Shown one piece after another: positions 49,756-63,457 of a stretch of DNA of 64,000 nucleotides. Position 1 is the first letter of the stretch, and each line of letters begins with the position of its first letter. A model generated the notes under the pieces. That model saw only the letters and a program-made list of their open reading frames with translations, was not told the DNA's origin and did not search any database. Source of the DNA: Anisakis pegreffii (taxonomy: Eukaryota; Nematoda; Chromadorea; Rhabditida; Anisakidae); assembly GCA_035041965.1 (NCBI GenBank), contig JAPYMA010001453.1, positions 1 through 64,000 of the forward strand, in the 5' to 3' direction. The position numbers and the translations under genes are program-made.

Positions 49756-50667
49756 CTTGTGTGTAATTATTTGGTAATCTTTTGGTGGATCGTGCTCTTC
49801 CCTAAGATTGCTCCCGTCTATTTTCCGGAACTAATAAGCTCTTGCTGCAGTATATGTGAGGTTCAGTTGATGTGTCTCCACATTCTCACATCACGTTCAT
49901 CTATTCATGGGTCTTTATGAGTGGAAGCGATCTTCACATCCGCAGTTAAGATGTAATGTGAGGTTATGAATCGCTCGCACATTGCTATAATTTCAGCCTA
50001 TTCGATATTTTTTGCGTACGGGTAAAATCTGATCGCTGCAATTCATCTCAACACGTAGTTTTTCGTCATTGAATTGAATGGAATCTCAAATCAATCGTCT
50101 GTTTCCCGCATCAAGTTCATTCGATCTCTTAAGGTTGATTTAGCTCTGAAAGAGGTGTTAAATTAGTGGATTGTCATCGACGTCTTGGGAATGGCTTATG
50201 TTGTGGCGATATTACCATCACTCGTCGTTATTACTTGGCATGCGTGCGAATTTCGCTCTTTTACTGATCGCTAGCACACGACGAGCCGCAATTCCAGTGC
50301 GCTTCTATATCCGATCCACTCAGGCGTTCAGTGCTGCTTTATCTCATCGTTTATCATTTACGTAATCTCGAAGTCATCAACTACTATCATTTTTTCTCAT
50401 TTACCAGTTATTTTACTGCCTCTGACGTGCGCTTTCTGAATCACCGACGACACTCATCAGTTGTTAACTGTTAACGTTTCAGCAAAATTAACTGCCAAAT
50501 TACCAAAAACTTTCTCAATAAATAACTCCATGAGCTGCAACCATGCCATCTGAATTAGAGTGGTGTATGCTGAATTGTTAGAAGGAACCACTGGAATGCG
50601 AATTTGATGAATAACAACGAATATAAACGTCAGCTGAATTTTATTTTCAGGATCTCAGTCCACCAAG

Positions 50668-52943
50668 ATGTCTATGTTTGGTATGACCGATACGCTTAAA
50701 ACATTGCTCATTCAAGAGATTTATCAACGTCCGCTGATTTGGAAGGTGATTTCCTTCACTGTTGTTGTCTTTTCAAGGGTGACCAATTTCGAGCCAGCCA
50801 ATAAGAATATTATTATGAACTGTGCAAAATCTGTCTTCTTTAGTCGGCAATTATCGTTGCTTATTAAACATCGTTTAGCTCAATTACAAGACGAACTGTG
50901 AGTTTTAAGAGCATGTAATGAGCCGAATTCTTGCAATGTTTGATTCTTCCAGTGTATTTTTTACTGTGAATTTCAGCCATCTGATCCGAGATACACTGAT
51001 GTACCGGCTCGTTGGGTCGCATTTGAAGAGGTTGCGAAAGCACTGAGCAATGAAAAAGTGCAATTCTCAAGTTTGTTTTCATTGAAACTGCAAAATATTT
51101 ATGTTCCAAGTGGCAGTTCTTATGTGTGCAACAAAGTTTAAAAAGAATTTTACTCAAGCATTTCTGTTGATCTGTTGGAAAGATCAACGAAAATCACCTG
51201 AAAATTACGAAATTTGTAAGTGAAGCGTTGCATGCGGATCTAGTAAGTGCTGAAAGATTGGACGGTGTTGTTTAGGTGATATGGTGAAGATGGCATGGAA
51301 GAACATGACTGATTACTACAATCACATCAGACGTCGTAACGATCGTGCCCGTGCGGCTGGTCTCACACCACCGCAATCCAAATGGTACTTCTTCAACATG
51401 CTGCATTTCATTCGACAAGAAAAGTCACCCGCAAAACGAAAATACAATTGGCTCGAACCATCCAAGGTTTGCTCGTCTCATTAATTATCAGCACATTTAT
51501 GTCGCTAATTTTTGGTACTGAAGTACTCTTGAAACGTGGATTAAGCAACCGCTCGAATAATTCTGTTTATAATCGGTTGATTGCAGATCAAAAGTTCATC
51601 ATTGAACGGTGATGGGGCGAATGGTTCGATGAATTCAGACGGCAGTGATGCACTTCCGAGACCGATTGCTATCAGACCGGCGCCTAGTGATTCTGTGGTT
51701 GACACATCGCATAGACCTCGTACAAAACAATCTGAAAAGTTCATTTTTATTGGCGATCATTATTTTTAGTGATAGTTCCTTTGATGAACTAATATCTTTC
51801 AATGGATTCATGCAGCCATTTAGTTTGGTTGTGTATTCGTTTTATTAGTATGCTCTCATGTCGACGTTAAAATTCGATGTGATTTACTATTGTTTGCGTA
51901 TCACAACGATATATCATTTTTAACAAACACATGCCAATATGCTCATTCATTCATATTGATTTATTTTTTACAACTTTAAGAGCTAAATTGCAAGCGAAAC
52001 GTGAGGCGCTTCGCGATGCCAATTTGAGTACGTCATCTTCAATGGATTCGACAACTATTAAAATCAAGAAAGAGCCAACTCTGAAAGTGATCGATGTGGT
52101 CGGCGATAACGATAACGATGCAGACGAGGACATGAATGAGGATGACGATGAGATGAATGACAACGAATATGACAATAACGATAGTGACGCTAGTAATGAC
52201 GAATCGGTATCGTGCTCTATGCAGAACGGCCCCAGAAGACCCTCATCGGCCAGAGTGAAACGTCAGAATGTTGTCGCTCAACTGGACAAATCAGCGCTAG
52301 AAATCGCATCCGATGGAAATGCATCAGGCACAGCGACCATATCGAGGAGTGGTCGAAGAATTGTCAAAAGAAGGCTTTCGTTATCGCCATCGCCCACACC
52401 ACCACAGCGATACGCCTCGCAATCTCAGGCCACCAATCTGTCGAGAACCTATACAGCTCAGTCACCTCCCAATAAAAGACTGTCAATGTCTCATACTCCA
52501 AGGTTGTCATCACGTTATGCTAATCGTCAATCCTCTCCATCACCTATTCAACGCCGTTCGTATAGTCGTGCGGCGGTTACGACGAACACAGCTATGCCTC
52601 AAGTTTACCATATGAGCGGAGTATCGTCGAGACCGGTAGTCGCACTTGACTCAACTTCATATTTTGGTAACGTTTCGTTGTTTGTATTCATTTTTATTTT
52701 CGTTATTTGTGATTTGTTTATTTATTTATTCAGTCATTGTGCATAAGAACGCACAGGTGATAGTTTGTTACTTCACTGCATTTGGTTTTGAATGTGTTTT
52801 GAATTGCAGCTCGGGGTATTGCTGCACGTTTGTATTTAATTAAAGCTGAATCACCAACTGAATACTCGAATATTTGCGATCGAATCCACGAGATTCTATT
52901 GGAAGCTGAATGTGCGCTGAACATCGACACAATCAGTGGTTAA
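50668..52943 (+). CDS. MADF-domain nuclear protein
   Basis: Six exons in matched phase: 50668-50745, 50977-51070, 51276-51466, 51587-51738, 51981-52666 and 52810-52943, giving 444 residues. Residues of about 10-80 form a MADF (Myb/SANT-like) domain: LKTLLIQEIYQRPLIW, WVAFEEVAKALS, and MAWKNMTDYYNHIRRR. A central disordered region follows with the SUMO-type motif IKKEP, a long Asp/Glu/Asn run (about 214-255), a basic stretch (RRIVKRRLSLSP) that could serve as a nuclear localisation signal, and many Ser-Pro sites. The C-terminus is a conserved-looking helix (CDRIHEILLEAECAL). MADF proteins bind DNA and usually act as transcriptional regulators; target genes cannot be inferred. The donor after 51070 is the least certain junction, chosen because it alone restores phase. 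Confidence 0.88.
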
Positions 52944-53189
52944 ATTCATTTTAGTTGATTGAAATTTTGTTGTTTATTGTTCTTTATTTGTGTTTTCTGC
53001 TTTTCTCCTTCATTGTTATGAGAGAATATTTTCGATGTTTTCTTCTTCGTTACTTTAGATCACTTCATTTATTCGTAAATACGTTATATTATGTCGTTTA
53101 AAATGTTGTCTGATTGGTTTTCCTAATTTTCAATCCGAGTCACTTGTATTGTAATACATTTTCAATTGAATATGCTGCTATTTTTGAGT

Positions 53190-53195
53190 AATAAA
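53190..53195 (+). terminator. Candidate poly(A) signal of the MADF gene
   Basis: AATAAA occurs about 250 bases after the stop codon at 52943, and no earlier canonical signal is visible. Confidence 0.45.
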
Positions 53196-55539
53196 TTGAG
53201 TACTTAATGATGAAATGAGATAGTTAATTCATGTAGTTTTGCGCTGTTCCACGAAATCACTGAGTAGGGGATTGTTTATGTCCTTTCGCTCGGTACCTTT
53301 AATAATTATTATTCGGTATGACTCTTATTATTGTTATTATTATTATGGTGATGGTGATTATTATTGTCACTGTTTATTGTTATCGTTTTTTGGTTTGTTG
53401 TTATTGATGTTGCTGATATTAGTTTATTTATTGTTGTTACACATACAAATCATTCAAGTGAATATTTCATTTTAAATTGCTGTTTTCTTTGGATTCTTGT
53501 GAAAGAAAAGAAATGTGTTTAGCAAGATGAAATTAATCGAATTTTGATGGAGTTGTTTGAGTTTGATGTGTTCGTTGACGTCGTTGGTTTGTTACTGTTT
53601 ATGGAATTTGTTCGTGTTTTTCATTGGAATTGATGTTGGTGTTGTTATTAGCATTCTGACAGGTTGTTGGATTCGGATGAGGAGGGAATAATTTTGTTAG
53701 TTTTATTGCACAGAATTTGTATGGATTCTGCACAATATTTCCAGCGAGTATTTTTTGCGTTCGCGTGTTTGCTTCAACTTCACATTCTTGGATGTGCGTG
53801 TTCGGTTCATCGTTATCAATGCTGAATTTATTTGTACCTTCTCTTCGTAGATTTCCGTCTCTTCGGCAATAGAACACGATTGAGCGCATTCATTTATTTC
53901 GATATTCGGCCAAAATGTTTTTTCAGTTATTCGTTGGATAATTTCAATAGATTTACCATTCCTTATCTCTGCGTCCCAAGAAATCTTTCCTCACACTTGT
54001 GATGATGAACTTATGGTTGAGTTACCGGGGCGACACTCATCTCATCTCTTTAAGAGCATAGACTAAAAATCAGCAGTTTTCAAGCTTCATCTCATTTGCT
54101 GTTAGGTGAGGACGACTTTGTTTCGAATTTTGAAGTGACGTTGGAAATACTGCTTGGCTTCGCCAGATCACTTTGGGAGTTGGGAAACTGCACAAAAAAA
54201 GCAATTTTGAACATTGAACATCATTATTACTCCTTTTGTCCGGGTCGCGTCCAGTCAGTGTGTAATTTCTCCGTTGATGTTTCTTGATATATCGTCCCGT
54301 TATTCCGTAATGATTCTTCCGTGAAGTTTTACTATTGAATGTATGGTTATTGTTTGATCAATTTATAAAATATCCTATTGAATTTCATTCAGAAATCGCA
54401 GTTATCTCATCTGTATCATTCACCTTACACTGATGTATATAATATCAACATGTTATTATCATTGGTTGTTTTTTATCGGCTCTTTGAGTTTTTGAGAATG
54501 AACTGTTATTGGTTTTGTTTTTGATGGAAGTGAGTAAATAAATAACTGAATAAATATAATTTTATTTTGCTAACTTCACTGCTATTGAAACGACCGACTC
54601 GTTCATCTAATGAATAAACATTATTCAAGGGAGGTGACTCAATATTCAGAGATTGAACACAATGAATCCAACGGAAATATTTTATTTATTCATACAATTT
54701 GCAAATAAGTGAACAGTACATAAAAGAAGAAGAAATAAGATACAGTAAAGCAATAGCATGGAAGGAAGTGTCTATGAAATGGTATACGTAAACATTTGAG
54801 TTGAGAAGTTGAAAACATAATGAAACATAAGAATGGTAATGATCTTTAATACATGCTTTAAGGTAGTGGATCGCTAACACATAAAGGCACAATTGCATTA
54901 AAGAAGAGTAACAGCGGGTCAGCGAACCGAATATACAAGAAGAAAATGAAGATGGATATCCATTTGAAGAGATTGCTTGAATAAACTCATTGGAATTACA
55001 CGTTCCATTAGAATATGGATCGTGGTTATGAGATGATATCATTGTTAACACTCAATAATGTACTGATAAGTAATCAGTTGCTGATATCGAGAGGGCATCA
55101 GTGGCTCGTCGCAATGGGATATCGTGTTTCTTTGATCTAGTTCGTTCAGTCTTAATCAACACCAAATTTTTTGTTCAGAAAATGAATTTAAAATGCCTGA
55201 AATGGCATTGAGACATTTGGATGAACATACGGTAATGTTCAACCTTATCAGCACTTATTTCATTGATATCTTAGGTCCTACAATAGTTTGAGATTGTGCT
55301 GAAAAGAGACTTGATACAGCGTCGTTGTTCAACTATAAATATTGCGGATTAATTTGGTTACATAGATATTAAGTAGATGATACACAATATCGATGGTTAA
55401 AATGATCACTCGAAGGAAAAATGATCATTCGAGTATGGCTTAGATAGTAGGTGTGAGAAGTGATCATAGCCGAATCTAGGTGTGAATTTGATGTCAGTTT
55501 TGGACGAATGATCCTTGTTCTGGTCATCGTTGCCGTTCG
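53196..55539. other. Intergenic, two doubtful minus-strand ORFs
   Basis: About 2.3 kb between the MADF and IF1 genes, which are convergent. A minus-strand ORF of 96 codons (53889-53599) starts with ATG and has reasonable codon use (NEDEPNT-like, Asn-rich). A 121-codon ORF (55051-54686) is hydrophobic and irregular. Neither has a recognisable domain. The region 53310-53430 is TTA/GTT-rich. Confidence 0.3.
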
Positions 55540-56610
55540 TTACTCAGGCACTGGCTTCTTGGAAATAACATTGCGTTGTCTTTCAGCCTCTCGAGACAGC
55601 AGATCGATTTTGTTCGTTAATTCTTTCAGATGTTCCCCACTCGCCGAATTCGCTTTCGCTTCCAGTTCTTGTTTCAGCGCTATGATTTGTTGTTCATTCT
55701 GCAAAAGGTCAGGCGTATTGCTAATCGTAAGCTTAATCAGAATCCAAAATATTAACAATCCACTCAGATCTTAGGAGAGAGAACTTCTAAATGATTGGCA
55801 AGCTCGGCACAGAAGAAACGTTGAAGCGAGTATCTTGAAGTAAGATTAGATCGGGTGGCTTCCATCACTATTCGTAACTATATTTCATTAGTGAGACTAA
55901 TCAGCAATCGATATGTAATGAAGATGAATGTCATCTAATCACTAAACGAACCACCACCAAACTAACCAGGTCATGAAAGAATTTCTCCTCTCGAGCAGCC
56001 TCAAGTCTACCGAATGCTCCACCTGCTTGTCGGATCGCTCCACCACTGCCACCGCTCTGAAATTGTTCAATCTAACGGTTTCAATGGCCCATCTGCGATT
56101 AGGACTGAACATTTTTCGATTATTTTCTCATCATTCAGAACATCCAAAGTCCTCACTCTGATTTATTTAAACTACCACAATGATCAATTCAGATTCACAG
56201 CGAACATTTAAATGCAGAATCTGGAAGGAAAAAACTGTTTGATTCTGAGCGAAGACCTAAAAATCTCATTTAAACCCGCTCAAATGAGATCCAAGGATAG
56301 CTCAAACAGACCATCCGAACTTAAGTTCTAAAGTTACAATGAATGAATGATTTCAACCTTGCCGTCACCACTTCCAAGATCACCGATTGAAGTAGCGATA
56401 CGTCTGAAATCAACACTATCGTTAATATGAAATGTTTTTCGCATTTCATGCTAAAATTTATTTTCGTAAATTTCCATCTTATAACTGCCTGACTACGATT
56501 CCTCAGATAAAGTGTTCAAGAAATCCTTCTGATCATTTATCAATCCATTCATTCAATCAATGAAGCACTGACCTCACAGGCGTAAAACGTAAGAAGCGTG
56601 TTGTAAGCAT
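55540..56610 (-). CDS. mai-2: Mitochondrial F1F0-ATPase inhibitor (IF1)
   Basis: Four exons in phase: 56610-56573, 56403-56358, 56056-55967 and 55698-55540, giving 110 residues. The first exon encodes a basic presequence (MLTTRFLRFTPVR) suited to mitochondrial import. The core SGGSGGAIRQAGGAFGRLEA followed by AREEKFF is the minimal inhibitory sequence of IF1. The remainder is a long coiled-coil helix (LKQELEAKANSASGEHLKEL) that would mediate dimerisation. IF1 binds the F1 sector of ATP synthase at low pH and blocks wasteful ATP hydrolysis. The C. elegans homologues are mai-1 and mai-2. The presequence favours the mitochondrial mai-2 type, but orthology is inferred by eye. All four junctions use ordinary GT donors and CAG acceptors. 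Confidence 0.94.
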
Positions 56611-57554
56611 TGTTGTACAACCAATACGATGATGACGAACAGCACTTAAACAAAACGTGAAACTGAACACGGATATCTTCAATATCACCGGATAGCGTTA
56701 ACGATAGCGCTGATGAACTAACTGATCAAGCTAAACAGCGAACTATAAGGTCTCGTGACAGAAAGGTTGGTAACTCCTAGAAATAAACGACTGCAGTAAC
56801 TGATTGGATTGCTTGAATCGGCGATTATATATGTGAAGAAGGAGACGAGACGGGATCGTGTTGTGAATACAGTCGATCCGTTTTGATGAAGAGAAGAAAA
56901 CAAAAAAAAACATCAAATAAACTTTAAATCAACTAAAATTAGAGTTGATCAAGGTGTGCACGATGACAGAAGCACCCGTCGCAGGCATAACAGTTGACAC
57001 ACCTGTTCATTTAAATGAAACGCTTTGTGTTGAGTTTACTTTATAGCGACAGAAGGATGCCCTAATGATAGTGTTAAACAGTGAGGAGAATCAAAATCGA
57101 GTTTATTTGATTTGAAATTTGAGTTAGTAGCTGAGTAGTTGTTTCCTAACGAAACACTTAATCGTTTGAATTGTCACCATTCAACTGAGTTTGGAGTACT
57201 TTGAGAGTTTATTTAGAAGTTTAGTTTACTTTGACTTAATCGTTTTGAACTATTTAAGCACACATTGATAATGTGCTTGTCATATGCCCAGATGCCCAGA
57301 CGTATATAATGGAAAGGTTGAACAAACAAAAAGTTGTTTTGTGATCAACGAACTCGAACTAGCTCGTTGCGGTTTTTGCTTACGAATAGTGTCTGCAATA
57401 AACTGATAATGAGTTCTTTTGATGAGAGCCATTAAGAGAAAACAACATGACATGCACTGTTATCACCGAATGTTCATCATCCATGAACGTCACAAAGAGG
57501 ACTGAAAGATGGTTCGGTGGAAATTTTTCACGTGCTCGTTGCATGATGGCACTG

Positions 57555-57580
57555 GGTGTGTGTGTGTGTGTGTGTGTGTG
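57555..57580. repeat. GT dinucleotide microsatellite
   Basis: About thirteen GT repeats in a row. The His-Thr run in the minus-strand ORF here is a product of the repeat. Confidence 0.95.
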
Positions 57581-59636
57581 ATTCGTAAATATTCACAGCG
57601 ATGCTTTTTGAACACCTGAAAATGTTTCGGCAAAAGGTGAAGAACTAGTTCTGGCGTACTCCCGTTTTGGTATGGTCGCATTTCCGAGAACAGGCTGCCG
57701 TTGTTTTAACAGATGCTAGGCAAACGTGACCATTTATAGAAGACACAGGTATTGGGAATTGGTGAAGTGTTCATGGAAGGATCATGGAAAGTGAACATGT
57801 GCGCGATGTACAATAGTTCAACTGAACATCGACAAATCAGCAGTTTTATGATCGCTTATTTCAAAACAAAACCAGCAAACACAAACACTCTTATCAACAT
57901 CATATGATCACACTAAGGACATCGATCTAATCCTGTCTGGTCAACAGTTAATGTTTTTCCATTATTACAGAAACGAAGTACTCTATCGAAAATTGCTCTG
58001 AGCGAAAACTCTGAATGCTTTGATCCTAGAATAACGAGACATAAACAGGAGCAGTGGTGCTGCCGTCAAGCGAAGCCTTGAATTGAATCATTTCCCAAAG
58101 CATACTTCAGTTCGGTTTGTCAATGATGAGAGTGAAACGTTCGAATAGAAATCCGAACATCTGAGACTTGGAGCAATGAGCCGTGAGCAGTGCATCATGA
58201 TATTTTATATGTTATGGTGGCCAAAGGTTTTGATTTGGAATCAAGATTAAGATGGAATGATGGTGACGACGACAGATATCTGAACATCTACTTGAGACGT
58301 ACTGAAAGAATCAAAGAAATGCACAGATGAAATGCGGATACACTCCGACTGAATGGAGCAAGAGTGAATTTTGGAACGAGTGCATATTAAAAGCAATAAA
58401 CCATGCAATGAGAAATGCGACAGCTATGAGATGAACGTGTTGTACGTATACCGACTCGAAAATTTTCTAAACGTTCGTACCGAAGAAATGTTTTCATCGT
58501 AAATATTTTTGTTTTCACGAAACGCCTTCAGCAACAAAACTGAACAAGATGACGTTGGCTGATGCAAAACGAATAATCGTGATTGTATCAAATGCATCCG
58601 CTAAATTCAGCGAGATATTGTAAATATCCCAGAAAATAATCTGCCAACGAACTTTTTCTTCACGTAAACCTTAAATCAGTTTCATCGTTTGATCAAATCA
58701 GCCAACGTCCGTTAACAGCAAAAAATTATCGGCAATCAATCCAGCAATATGAAATTCTTTCAATCTCTCGTCACGGAAACATTCTGATTTCTTTAAAGTG
58801 TATTAGCCATGTTCACTCGGTAGAAAAGATTCAGCGGTCGGCTGAAAAATCAAGAATTACTTAATCTAAACGTTTTGAATGCCTTCTTCAGCTCGAAAAC
58901 AAACAGAACCGTCATAAATTCATGAATGTGAATGTAAGTTCGATCAGCTCTAAGCATGGATTACCTTGACTCTCGACGTAAAACATTGTTTCTGAAGATT
59001 CAGGAGAAGGTAGACGATAATCTGGTACCATTGAAAAGAATTTCCAGTAGAGGATTGCACCAGAAGCACGAGCCTATAGCTGAAGAAAACTTAAAATGAT
59101 GCAACCAATCACTGTACGAGTGAGTGGCATACTGGAACTGTGACGAGCTTCTGGAAAGGTTGTGCGGTTTTATGGGGAAATTTTCAGTGTTCTGATGAAT
59201 CGACCGATGATCAGCCAGAGAGAGAGGACGATAAAAATGATATTTACGAGAGTGTTGTGAGGGAAAAAACGTTTTTGATGGTGGAGAGCAATGGCGAGTT
59301 GAAAAACTGGGCAGGAACCTTGATGTTCGAAATTAGTTTTGATGATGGTGATGGCGGCGATGCGAGATTTGTTCTTTGCTTTGTCTATCAGATGAAATGC
59401 GAAAGACTGAAGACATAAATTTCAATTTTTTGCCGACTTCATCATCATCAGTCAGTCGGTTATTGTTGATGGTAAAGATTGATTGACAGTGATGGAAACA
59501 CTGACATTGATATTAGTAAGAAACTTTTTGAAGTATTACTGATAATGTCATGGATGGTGATAACCACCCAAAGCAAACTTTTGGTTTTCATCGAATTCTG
59601 ATGGCTCGTTTCAGATCAAACAAAAGTTTGTTATTT

Positions 59637-59722
59637 AACGGCGGCCGCCGTTCATTGGCTAACTCGTTAACGACATTAATCAGCATTGTTCATTAAGGTC
59701 GTTAACGAGTTAAGCAATGAAC
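59637..59722. repeat. 16-bp GC-rich palindrome next to a 25-bp inverted repeat
   Basis: AACGGCGGCCGCCGTT at 59637-59652 is a perfect palindrome. Overlapping its end, GTTCATTGGCTAACTCGTTA (start of arm 59650-59674) is inverted at 59698-59722 with two mismatches over 25 bases and a 23-nt spacer. It resembles the tip of a foldback element or a protein-binding site. No function is shown. Confidence 0.9.
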
Positions 59723-60578
59723 AATGACGATCCCATTTACAAGGTTTATAGGCCGATAGGCAACAGACGGTCATGATCGCCAGTAGGCAACTGATCGCAC
59801 GATGCTTTCAACCTCAGTCCTCACATACCTGCCGAAGTATCAGCGAAATTGTTCTTTAGATAGTAATTTTTAGCATACTCAATGGGATATCACAAATTTT
59901 CAAGATTAGTTCAGGTAAATCTGTACTCGTCATTCACCACTTAATCGGATCATAATAACGCTTCAATGAACTGCGCTGAGTGACTCCTCTTCGATGAAGC
60001 TTTTCTAAGCAAATGCTCTTCCTAAGGTATCGTTGACAGCCTGACGATATCAATTTGATAACGGCCGAAGTAGCTGCACACAGCAGTGCTGGCTACCATT
60101 CGGAAGATTTGTCAAAATGTTTTCTGATGAGATCAACTGAACAAGGTCCACTGTGCAACTGTGCAAAGCTATCACCTCACTGCAGTCAGCATTTATCATC
60201 ATTCGAAAAGTTATATAAATCAGTCTATTTTATGTGAACGAAAAGCTGCATCCACTATCTACAAGAGCATTATTTTCACCAACCCAACCAGCCAACAGTC
60301 AAAGACATTAAGTACTTGCCGACAACAAAGAAATATTGAAGGTGCTTAAAGTGCCTAATGATAGCTGTAAAATGAACAACTGATGTTTTACTCTTCAACA
60401 GTACTGTTAAACAATTCCAGAACTAAATAATTCGATGAGACCAGAAAGTGCGCTGCGGCAGCAAAATTCGTGACGAATGATGTCTGATTGTTAGGTGATG
60501 GGCACCGACTCATAATTAATTGGCACATTCTTAGACAATGCGAAATGAATTGTTTCAAATGCAATTGCTCGACAACTC

Positions 60579-60646
60579 ACTGCCGAACTGAACTTGTGCT
60601 GAGCGCTGATAATCGTGAACTGCCGAACTGAACTTGTGCTGAGCGC
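60579..60646. repeat. Two exact 28-bp direct repeats, 40-bp period
   Basis: ACTGCCGAACTGAACTTGTG followed by CTGAGCGC occurs at 60579-60606 and again, unchanged, at 60619-60646. Exact identity suggests a recent duplication. Confidence 0.95.
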
Positions 60647-63420
60647 CTTATCAGCTTGGGAGAGTTTGTTCATTGTCCATGGGAGACTTTCCATTAAAAC
60701 AGATCAGTGATCATCTTTACATCATCACTAAGTTGTTTTTTAGGCCATCCAAAATCATTACCGTGCTGGCTGAATTTAATGAAAGGTATTTCTATGAACT
60801 GAAACGAGAATCATTCGTTTATTCTTAAACAGTTGAAATGCAAACGCCCTCACCTACGAATGCTTTTGCTTTCAGAATGCGCACAAACTGCAAATTGTAT
60901 GAATGATCAATACTTCGTCAGATTCATTCGCAAATGTTATAATTTCCAGTTTCGGCGGAGAATGACCTCGTAAATTAATTTCTCGACGACATCCTTCATA
61001 TCTATTATCGAAGAGACCATCAAATACGAGATTTATAGCTTCTCATACAGAAGTGACTATGATACCGAGATGTATCATCAAATTAGTTCAATAAAATAGA
61101 TGAAAAAGTTAAAATTTACGGAAGCATTGAAAACAATTGAAGAAGTGCAATACGAATGCACAGAAAAAATTATTCTGTTATTTTGGCTAATTTTTAATGA
61201 CAAATTTTATGATCTTCAATGGAACCGGTTCTCTTCTTATTGATTCCCAACGAATTCATGCTTGATGAAAAAAAAAATCGATCAAGTAATCAGGCAGGTA
61301 GCAACGGTTTTTACTGCTAACTATTTTCTCGTCTCTGTCTTGAGTTCAAATGATCATTTGTTGTCGTTCCGTTTATGATCATTGCCTTTTTATGTTCGTT
61401 CTCGGCGATCGAAGAGCACTCAAAATGGAAAATCATTCGAAAGACTAATCACTTCGCCAAAACAAACGCAAAATAGCTATTATATCACATACACGCAGCA
61501 GAACGAACATATCTTCATTTCTTATCTGCACCCTATCTAGCCCATTTTTTATCTAGCCTTTTTAAATTGTCCGATTATAACGACCGAAGCAAGATCGAAC
61601 ACAGCAGCAATCGTCTTGATCTATCCTGCATTTGAATCTTGATCAGTTTTTTGCATATCGCTTATCGACAACGATTGCTTACATCAACAATATGCCTGCT
61701 TGAATATTTGTATATTTGTCTTAACATTTAACTGCAGCAAATGAAATATCATGCTCCATTACACATTATCCATCCGAACATTTTTCAGTTTTTCACTGAC
61801 TTTGAACACACTTTCAGTTCCAACTGATCGTGAATAAAATTCTGCAACAATGTATCAAACGTCGTGAAATTTCCTTGCTCTTTGTTCATGACATCGCAAA
61901 TCCAAAACGATTGCAATAATTCAATCTTCAAAATATTCACCAAATTCCATGAAAACATCTCCTTGCACCTTATTCTTCCATTCAATCATGTGAGCATTTC
62001 TATCCATCAAATCGCACCGTTCGATATTTTGAACTTTAGATATTTTGATTTCTTCGGTAACAGTCCGATCTCTAAATGATCGTTTCACTCTGCTGACCCT
62101 AATCCACTGATCACTGAATGAGCTGAACAGCAGTGTTCGATGTTCGATCTGATCGATTCATTTGTTCATTTGAAAAATCAGTTTAATGGTGGGAGGTTTT
62201 TTGTTTCATCGTGATGACTACAGATACCTGTTCTTATCTGTATGCCCATTTCAATGCGGAACTAGTGAGATTTCAGATGAGACACTATAAATTCAACCTG
62301 ATTTGAAAAACGTCTTACAAAAAGGCGCTATTTGCAAGCTTTTCGTGTGCAGTAAGACAAAAAATACAAACAAGTGATTAATTGCACTTCTCATTCTCCA
62401 GACAGTCGGTTGATAAAAGTTTGATGTTTTTTTCAGGAAGATAAATGAGGAGAATAACACGAAAATGGGGAATGTCGTACTTAACACTAAAATTTATGAG
62501 CTACACAAGTTTGTGAACATAATGAATCTACATTAAAGTTACGGAACGAAGAAGCATTCCATTGTTAATGCAACGAGAATTCTTTCAATATAGATGCTCG
62601 CTTCTCTTTGAAGCAATAACTAAGCCGTTTTAAGGAATCGCTTAAGTGCTACCAACTGTTCGCTCATTTTGACTCTGTTGATCTGAGTTTTTAATCACTC
62701 GAAGTTAATTACATTTGTAAAGTTCCATTCCACACCACCTTCAAGGCGAAAGCTTCAATTGAATCGTGCCATTGCGTTCCTCATAGTTCAATGATTGGGC
62801 TGGATTTTAGCAGAGGATCAGATTTCATAGATACTAAATGGAAGGAAGCATTTTCTCAGCACCACAGCCGTCAGAACTTTCAGCATATTTTTGTGTGAGG
62901 TTCTGAACGTTGGATTGTGATTCAATCGACCTGAATAGACCTATCCGATTTCAGTGACAGAGTGTCGATCCCACCACGAACATCTGTGGCTTCCGGATTG
63001 TTTGCATCGATCATGTGAGGTTCAGCTCTCATATTACGTACATTTCAATCAAAGTGCAAACAAAAAGAGCTTGTTAAGTGCAAAAGTGCAAAAGAGGATG
63101 CTTTGTGAACTGTGAACATCCAGTTTGTTTTTATGTGCTTAAGATTGTAAAGTTGTTGTTTTTTTTTAAAAATATGAAGAGATTGAAAAAATACCATCCC
63201 GTGTCAGCGCACTGACATTCCACATCATAACCACTCTGAACACGAGATGAAAACGTATTGACGCAGTTTTCGTCGAGTGAAACTCGTCGAATAGCATTTA
63301 CTTAACGCAGTTATCTCATTTGAGAAACATCCAGTTAAAATGTCATACCCTCACTTCAATAATAAATTCTCTAATGAAACTCTGCCGTCTCACTCAAATT
63401 TCCCATCGTCAGATGACTTC

Positions 63421-63457
63421 TGATTTGATTTAATTTAATTTGATTTGATTTGATTTG
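63421..63457. repeat. TTTGA/TTTAA pentanucleotide run
   Basis: About seven tandem TTTGA-like units (TTTGATTTAATTTAATTTGA and so on). It is a simple microsatellite. Confidence 0.85.

Larger units (their letters stand above)
47788..50667. other. Intergenic, with a local tandem duplication
   Basis: About 2.9 kb without a recognised gene. It contains the duplication at 49346-49676, the 32-bp direct repeats at 49679-49755, and minus-strand ORFs at 48379-48801 without family resemblance. A TTTCAG just upstream of 50668 suggests that the MADF gene has an untranslated first exon in this region. Confidence 0.4.

Noticed and set aside
54686..55051. 121-codon minus-strand ORF
   Set aside because: Composition is irregular and hydrophobic without a clear signal or domain, with no splice partners. 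An open frame of this length is possible by chance.
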